Below, piece by piece: positions 59,367 to 64,000 of a stretch of DNA of 64,000 bases. The notes beneath the pieces are model-generated. The model saw nothing but the letters and a program-made list of their open reading frames with translations. It searched no databases and was not told the DNA's origin. Position 1 is the first letter of the stretch, and each line of letters opens with the position of its first letter. Made by a program: the position numbers and the translations under genes. Source of the DNA: Coptis chinensis (taxonomy: Eukaryota; Streptophyta; Magnoliopsida; Ranunculales; Ranunculaceae); contig CM027384.1 in NCBI GenBank assembly GCA_015680905.1, positions 75,425,501-75,489,500 of the forward strand, in the 5' to 3' direction.

Positions 59367-60286
59367 CCATTGCTGACTCGGCTACGGCGACCTCCATAGA
59401 CCCTGTCTCCCCGCAAGTGCTAAATCCACTTCAAAGTGAAGGTTTTGAACATCTTGTTTAGAAAATTCTTGTGTAGGTAACTGCTTTTGTATGGCCATTG
59501 GCTTGAAACAATAAAGCTGGTTTCCTAGGGTAACCTGGGCAGTTCGCCTTAATTAGTAGGTTTTCTTTATTGTACTTTGAATGACCTGGCTTCCTGGATT
59601 GTTCTGGGGAGTTCATGGAGTGATGAATGGTGGATAACCGAGTTTGATTTCCTAAGTAGACTCAGCAGCTCGGTTAGTAGACAAACTGGGGCCTAAGTTT
59701 GGCCAGGCAGTTCGTTTTTTTACCTTTATGAAATGCATGTTTCTGCTTCTTGTTTATTTTTGTGATATTGCGAATGCGATCTTCTTGATGTTATTGTACC
59801 TGTTTAGCATTGTAGCCTTTCTCTAGTAAGATTTGATGAGGATGATTAGCCTGTGATCCTGATTAAGCGTCTTGCTCTTTAATCGGTCCTAGTGTTGTAG
59901 GTCCATATAGTGATAGGTATTAAGGCCAAGTAACCTAGGAGGTCGGGGGAACGTCTTGTGCATATGCGAGTGTTTGCCATGTCGGAGCGTTCTGCTGAAA
60001 GAGGACCCTAGCACGTGTGAGAATACGAACAGTTGGAGATCCAAAAATGGTAGTTGCCAGGTGGTGTGCCGTTTTACGTTTCGATGTATTTATGATGTGC
60101 CTTGGGAAGGTATGCAATTTGAACATAAAAAGAACTGTTGTAAGAAGTTTAGGGCATTTGTTCTGCATTTTCTTCACGCTGCTTCTCTAAGGTTCTTGTG
60201 CAAGTTCCTTGATCGTTCCAGGTTGGTATCTTCCCTTGTTTGTTCCTTCTTTCTTGTTAACTTACTGAACGTTGGGTTGTCCCTTG
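59367..60286 (+). other. Non-coding tail of the gag-like region with short repeats
   Basis: Contains several imperfect units of the form CTGG-TTCCT, about ten bases, then GGCAGTTCG (59515-59720). The same units occur at 63650-63850 after the second gag-like copy. A CGGTCCTAG-TAGGTCC phrase near 59880 recalls the minisatellite of the 31.7-35.9 kb element. Confidence 0.55.
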
Positions 60287-60405
60287 TTACCGCGATCACA
60301 CCAGTGACGTGGAGATGCGCATGATGATGGAGGGGCGAGAGAAGCCTCTCCCCTTGTGATGGATGATATTGAATTTATGCCACGTCGCCGGTGTGATCGC
60401 GGTAA
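60287..60405. repeat. 26-bp inverted repeat with 67-bp loop
   Basis: Left arm 60287-60312 and right arm 60380-60405 are inverted repeats with two mismatches; the outer 16 bases (TTACCGCGATCACACC) are perfect. It lies at the start of the second gag-like copy. Confidence 0.8.
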
Positions 60406-63400
60406 ACGGAAGGCGGTTGCTTCTGGCTCGAAGAGCAGCAAACGGTCCAAAGCGGAAGGTCGCTTTACTTCCGGTTCGCGCGAGCGAACTGGAGGTATAG
60501 TGTTCAGGTCCCCCAGTCATAGGGATGGTGGCGACCTAAACACGGAGGACCGTGGCGTGCTGGGTCGGGGACAAAGTGATGTTGGTGAGAGCTCTGGGAC
60601 GCGTGTTGGTGACCTGGGAAGCGAGTTCTTCTATATTGGGAAGACAGGGAAGAAACGTATGGTGAAACATTCTGACTGTAGCTTCCACTCAGCACCCATA
60701 GCGACCTGTCTGCTGGAAGGAATTGTGTTGGATGGTGATAAAGAAGAACTTGGAAGTGAAGATTTGGGAACGACTCTGGGGACCATGGACATGGCATGTT
60801 GTTTGGTAGGCTCTTCATATGGTATGGTTTCTTATTGTTTTGTTGTCGAATATAACATTGATGTTCTATTTGTAGTTCCTTGCTAGGTACGATAAGTTAA
60901 TGAATACTGTCCAACGTGTTAACGTGCTGACAATGGCGAAAGCGATGTGAGCAAGGTCAAGGAAGAACTGGTGAGCATATATGCATGTGAGTTGCATGGG
61001 AGGCTGATAAGAAGAAATTGAAGGCTGTGACGAAAAATCATCAGGACGCTTTAGATGAGAGGTCGGTTCTGGTCAGCTCAATGATCGATCTGCGGGAGAA
61101 GCTGGCTACAACACCCCGTCTTTTTATTTTATTTTCCTATAATAATAATAATAATAAGAATAAGAATAATAATAATAATGATAATATGTTAAACTAAATA
61201 TATGATAACTATCAGTTAAGGATAAAATCCCCTTAGGTAAATAGATAAGTTTCATCCTTGTTTTTCAGTGAGGTTTTAAAAACTAAAAAAGGGGATTCTC
61301 ACGTAGAGTTTATGAGGGAAAAACACAGAAAAACTTTTATACATAAAAAAGGGTTTTACTGAAAGAAAAGAAAAGGAAGATTTTTCTGTTAGCTAGCGAA
61401 TAGTCGGAACGCAATACGGATGAGTAGTATGAAGACATTCTTTTAAATTTTCGTTTACTGCTAATCATGTCGGTTATATTGTTTTCCTTACATGATATAT
61501 TGTTATTGAACATATTGTAACTCTGTCAATGGTGGCTGACGTTCATAAAAAAAAAAGTTTGAAGTATTGTATCTACGCAAATTCTTATTTTTTTCGTGAT
61601 TATTATGTTGTGATGATGATGAGCATGTGGTATTAGTAAATACCAAATCATTGTTTGATTGGATTCGAATAGATATGCTATTACAAGGGTTTTGTTTTAC
61701 TGCTACTATTGGTCTATAGGATTTTGTTGGTGGTTGGAAGTGTTTTGTGGTAAGGAGATGATCCATATAGGTTGTGTGGGTTGCCGGGGAATGATTGGTA
61801 GTGGTGGAATCGTGGTATGAGCGTTGTGAAGCTCTGAGCAGCCATTAATGGCGGCAATATCGCGAGTTTTGATAAGGGAGGAAATCGAGAGTTGATGGGA
61901 TCGGTAGATGGGGTTTTTGGTAGGGATTAAAACCGTGTGGTTTAGTAGTGGTGGTGAGTGGTGGTGGAGGCGCTGGGGAAGTGAGGAAGAAAAAGAAGAC
62001 AACGTACTGTTCGTTTCTTTTTATTGGGCTTGGGCTTGGGCCGAGATATGGCATGTGGTCTTAAGTGTTTAGTTGGGCTTGGAAAGGTTAAAGACTATGG
62101 GCCTTAGTTATTAGGTTTTTGGGGTTAGATAAGTTTAGAATGCTTGACTGTTGTTGACCCTTGACTAGTTGACTGCTGTTGACCAGTCAACCCTTTGACC
62201 AGGTTTGACTTTTGACTATTTGCTAGGATTAGGTCCAGTAGGATAAGTCTAGGGCTATTAGGGTGTTGGGCTTTAGGCTAAGTCTAGTTTTTACCTAAGT
62301 GTGTATGTGTATTAACTACTATGTGAATTTCATTTATTATTAAAATTATGTTAGGATATATGGCTTAGGCTGTGAAATATGTGTATGAAAGCCCAGAGAT
62401 GGCTATGATATTGTGGTATTCGGTGGGAGAGAGGCACACAGGAATGTGTGATTTGGCAAATATGTGGAGTGCAAATCGTGGAGTAAGTACTAAAGGGTGG
62501 GTGTATAAGAAAAGTAATCGATTAATTAATAAGAGAAATAAAGTTGATTGTACGGGGTGCTTAGACTTACATTTGAAAACTTATATGATATCTACATATG
62601 TTATATAAAATTTCTAACTTTCGTTTGCAGGAGGGTAGGACTTAATAATATTTTGTGCAGGGACGCGGTCCTACCCTTATACAGCAGTGGATATCGGTAA
62701 GTTTAATTCAATTACTTAGTTATTATAATGAGTAATAAATTGAGAGTTTTGCTTGAGAAGAAACTATGCCGGTTGAAATGACGGAACTACCTGTCTTTCA
62801 AGCTGAGAATGATTAAGATATGGGTACATATAAAGTGTTGGTTGGATAATTAAAGTCTAGAAATGAATTTATATTGTTAGTCTACTCATACCAGCAAATT
62901 CCATTTTGCTGACCCATGTTTGCTTTGTTTTGGCAACGTGGGTGTGTTCGTGGGAACATAGGTGGAAGGCAGTGGAACCGCGGCGGGTGATTTGGATTCT
63001 TGCCTAGAGCAGTCAGTTAGTTCTTTTATTAGGTCCGATTTTTCTTGGAAGGATGTAATAACGTAGTTTATATTTTCAGCATGACATGAGAATAAGATAT
63101 TGAAGACTTTTATTCTTAGAGTTTGTTTGATGTTTTGTTTGGACGGAAGATAGCTTAATAAAGTGATGGTGGAAATTCTTGGGTTTATTCTTTTATGATT
63201 TGGGTTTTAGGTTTTGGCATGTGTTGTACCCCCGTTATAGCCTGGGTTTTAGACAATTGAATATAGTAATGTTTGAGATATTTATGTTTTAAATATTGAC
63301 TTTGTAATTGTTTAGAAATTAGGCCGTGACAATCGGCCGTAGTGGACCGAGTATACCAAGCATTGTCGTATGCCGCATCTAAAGGCCAGGTGTATATGAC

Positions 63401-63571
63401 CGAGTGTGTGGAGAATATGCAGTACTGGAGGAGACGTACTTGCAGCTGAAAAAGGAGTGTGATTGTGGGGCTCTGGGTAGACGTGTTCTTGTCGTACCAG
63501 AAGATGCGAGTAACGCTCCTTCAACCAGTGCCGCTCCTACTGATGATAAACACGTTATTGCTGATGCTTGA
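60356..63571 (+). mobile_element. Second, partial gag-like copy, interrupted by a solo LTR
   Basis: The frame at 60356-60886 repeats the middle part of the first copy (KKRMVKHSDCSFHSAP, then ATCLLEGIVLDGD, against KKRLVKRSDYSYKSAP and AACLLEGMTLDDD). A coiled-coil-like continuation runs to about 61106, and a C-terminal scrap follows at about 63425-63571. A 2.2-kb LTR-like block (61107-63331) lies between. The copy is broken. Together with the repeated tail it shows a tandem duplication of the 3' half of the element. Confidence 0.6.
61107..63331 (+). mobile_element. Solo LTR-like block, same family as 22.2-25.4 kb
   Basis: It starts TACAACACCCCGTC, close to the TGTAACACCCCGTC start of many plant gypsy LTRs, and ends GGCCGTGACA. 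Shared landmarks with the S28 intron LTR include CTCATACCAGCA, GGGTGTGTTC and the closing GTGACA. It contains an (AAT)n tract at about 61140-61185. No target duplication is visible, so both ends have probably decayed. Confidence 0.6.
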
Positions 63572-64000
63572 CTATGGTTGTCGGATATCTTCGTCTTTGT
63601 TGTAAGTTATGAAGTATTTTGAGTACTATGTTTGTTTTCTGTTTCAATAGAACTGGTGTCCTAGGCTTGCATGGGCAGTTCGCCTTTCATTATTGTTACC
63701 AAGATACAGAACGAACTGGTTTCCACGTGAGTGGCAGTTCGATAGCTCCAAAAAACTTGTAATCAGACCGATCTGGATTTCTGGGTAGACCCAGCAGATC
63801 GGTGGATTTATGAACTGGTTTCCTAATTTTGTTCAGGCAGTCCGAATTGTGGATGTTATGGAATGCACTTACTTTGTTTATGTCCAAGTGTTTGTACATA
63901 TTGTTTTGTCATTTCGTTGCTGCAGCCTAAGGTTATAGTTTTACAACAAATGGCTAAGAAGCCTTGGAGCTCGAGTGAGCGTGTTGCTCACGGAGAGCAT
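63572..64000 (+). other. Tail repeats at the right edge of the window
   Basis: Imperfect units of the form GAACTGG-TTCC, then GGCAGTTCG (63645-63850), match those at 59515-59720. The last 35 bases (GAGCTCGAGTGAGCGT and onward) carry the minisatellite core of the 31.7-35.9 kb element. The element continues beyond the window. Confidence 0.55.

Overview
The window is nuclear DNA of a flowering plant, most likely a eudicot. The evidence is spliced plant genes with GT-AG introns (a vacuolar H+-ATPase subunit a exon, an RBP45/47-type RNA-binding protein, a family S28 carboxypeptidase and a NIT4-like nitrilase), a block of plastid DNA inside nuclear sequence, and a heavy load of plant transposable elements. 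I cannot name the species. Boundaries of genes are read from codons and splice sites; boundaries of elements are read from their ends by eye.

Layout, left to right. 1-3.2 kb is AT-rich sequence without a gene I can support. 3.2-6.0 kb holds the last exon of a V-ATPase subunit a gene (minus strand); an LTR element sits inside it, a few codons before the stop. 9.7 kb has a tRNA-like cloverleaf. 10.9-16.4 kb is an old insertion of plastid DNA running ndhG-ndhI-ndhA-ndhH-rps15-ycf1, all broken. 17.2-20.7 kb is a decayed, intron-bearing copy of an RBP45/47 gene whose terminal exon region is present three times. 21.2-30.7 kb is an apparently intact ten-exon S28 serine carboxypeptidase (minus); its 6-kb seventh intron contains a string of transposons, including a solo LTR with clear target duplication. 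31.7-35.9 kb is a non-coding LTR element with an internal minisatellite, followed by a cluster of very regular 8-3-8 palindromes. 38.0-40.3 kb is an intact three-exon gene for an unrecognised coiled-coil protein with one membrane segment near its C-terminus. 42.5-50.5 kb is an intact five-exon gene (minus) whose first exon joins a TCP DNA-binding domain in frame to a NIT4-like nitrilase. 50.7-64 kb is a nest of elements: a terminal-inverted-repeat element containing a minisatellite and two hAT-like insertions, a LINE tail, two solo LTRs, and a gag-like retroelement region whose 3' half is duplicated.

The three host genes that read as whole (S28 peptidase, coiled-coil protein, TCP-nitrilase) do not form a pathway; they are ordinary neighbours in a plant chromosome. 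The most unusual object is the TCP-nitrilase chimera: 488 codons in one frame across five exons, with the nitrilase Glu-Lys-Cys triad retained and a recognisable TCP basic helix-loop-helix region ahead of it. I know of no described protein of this architecture, but I could not search.
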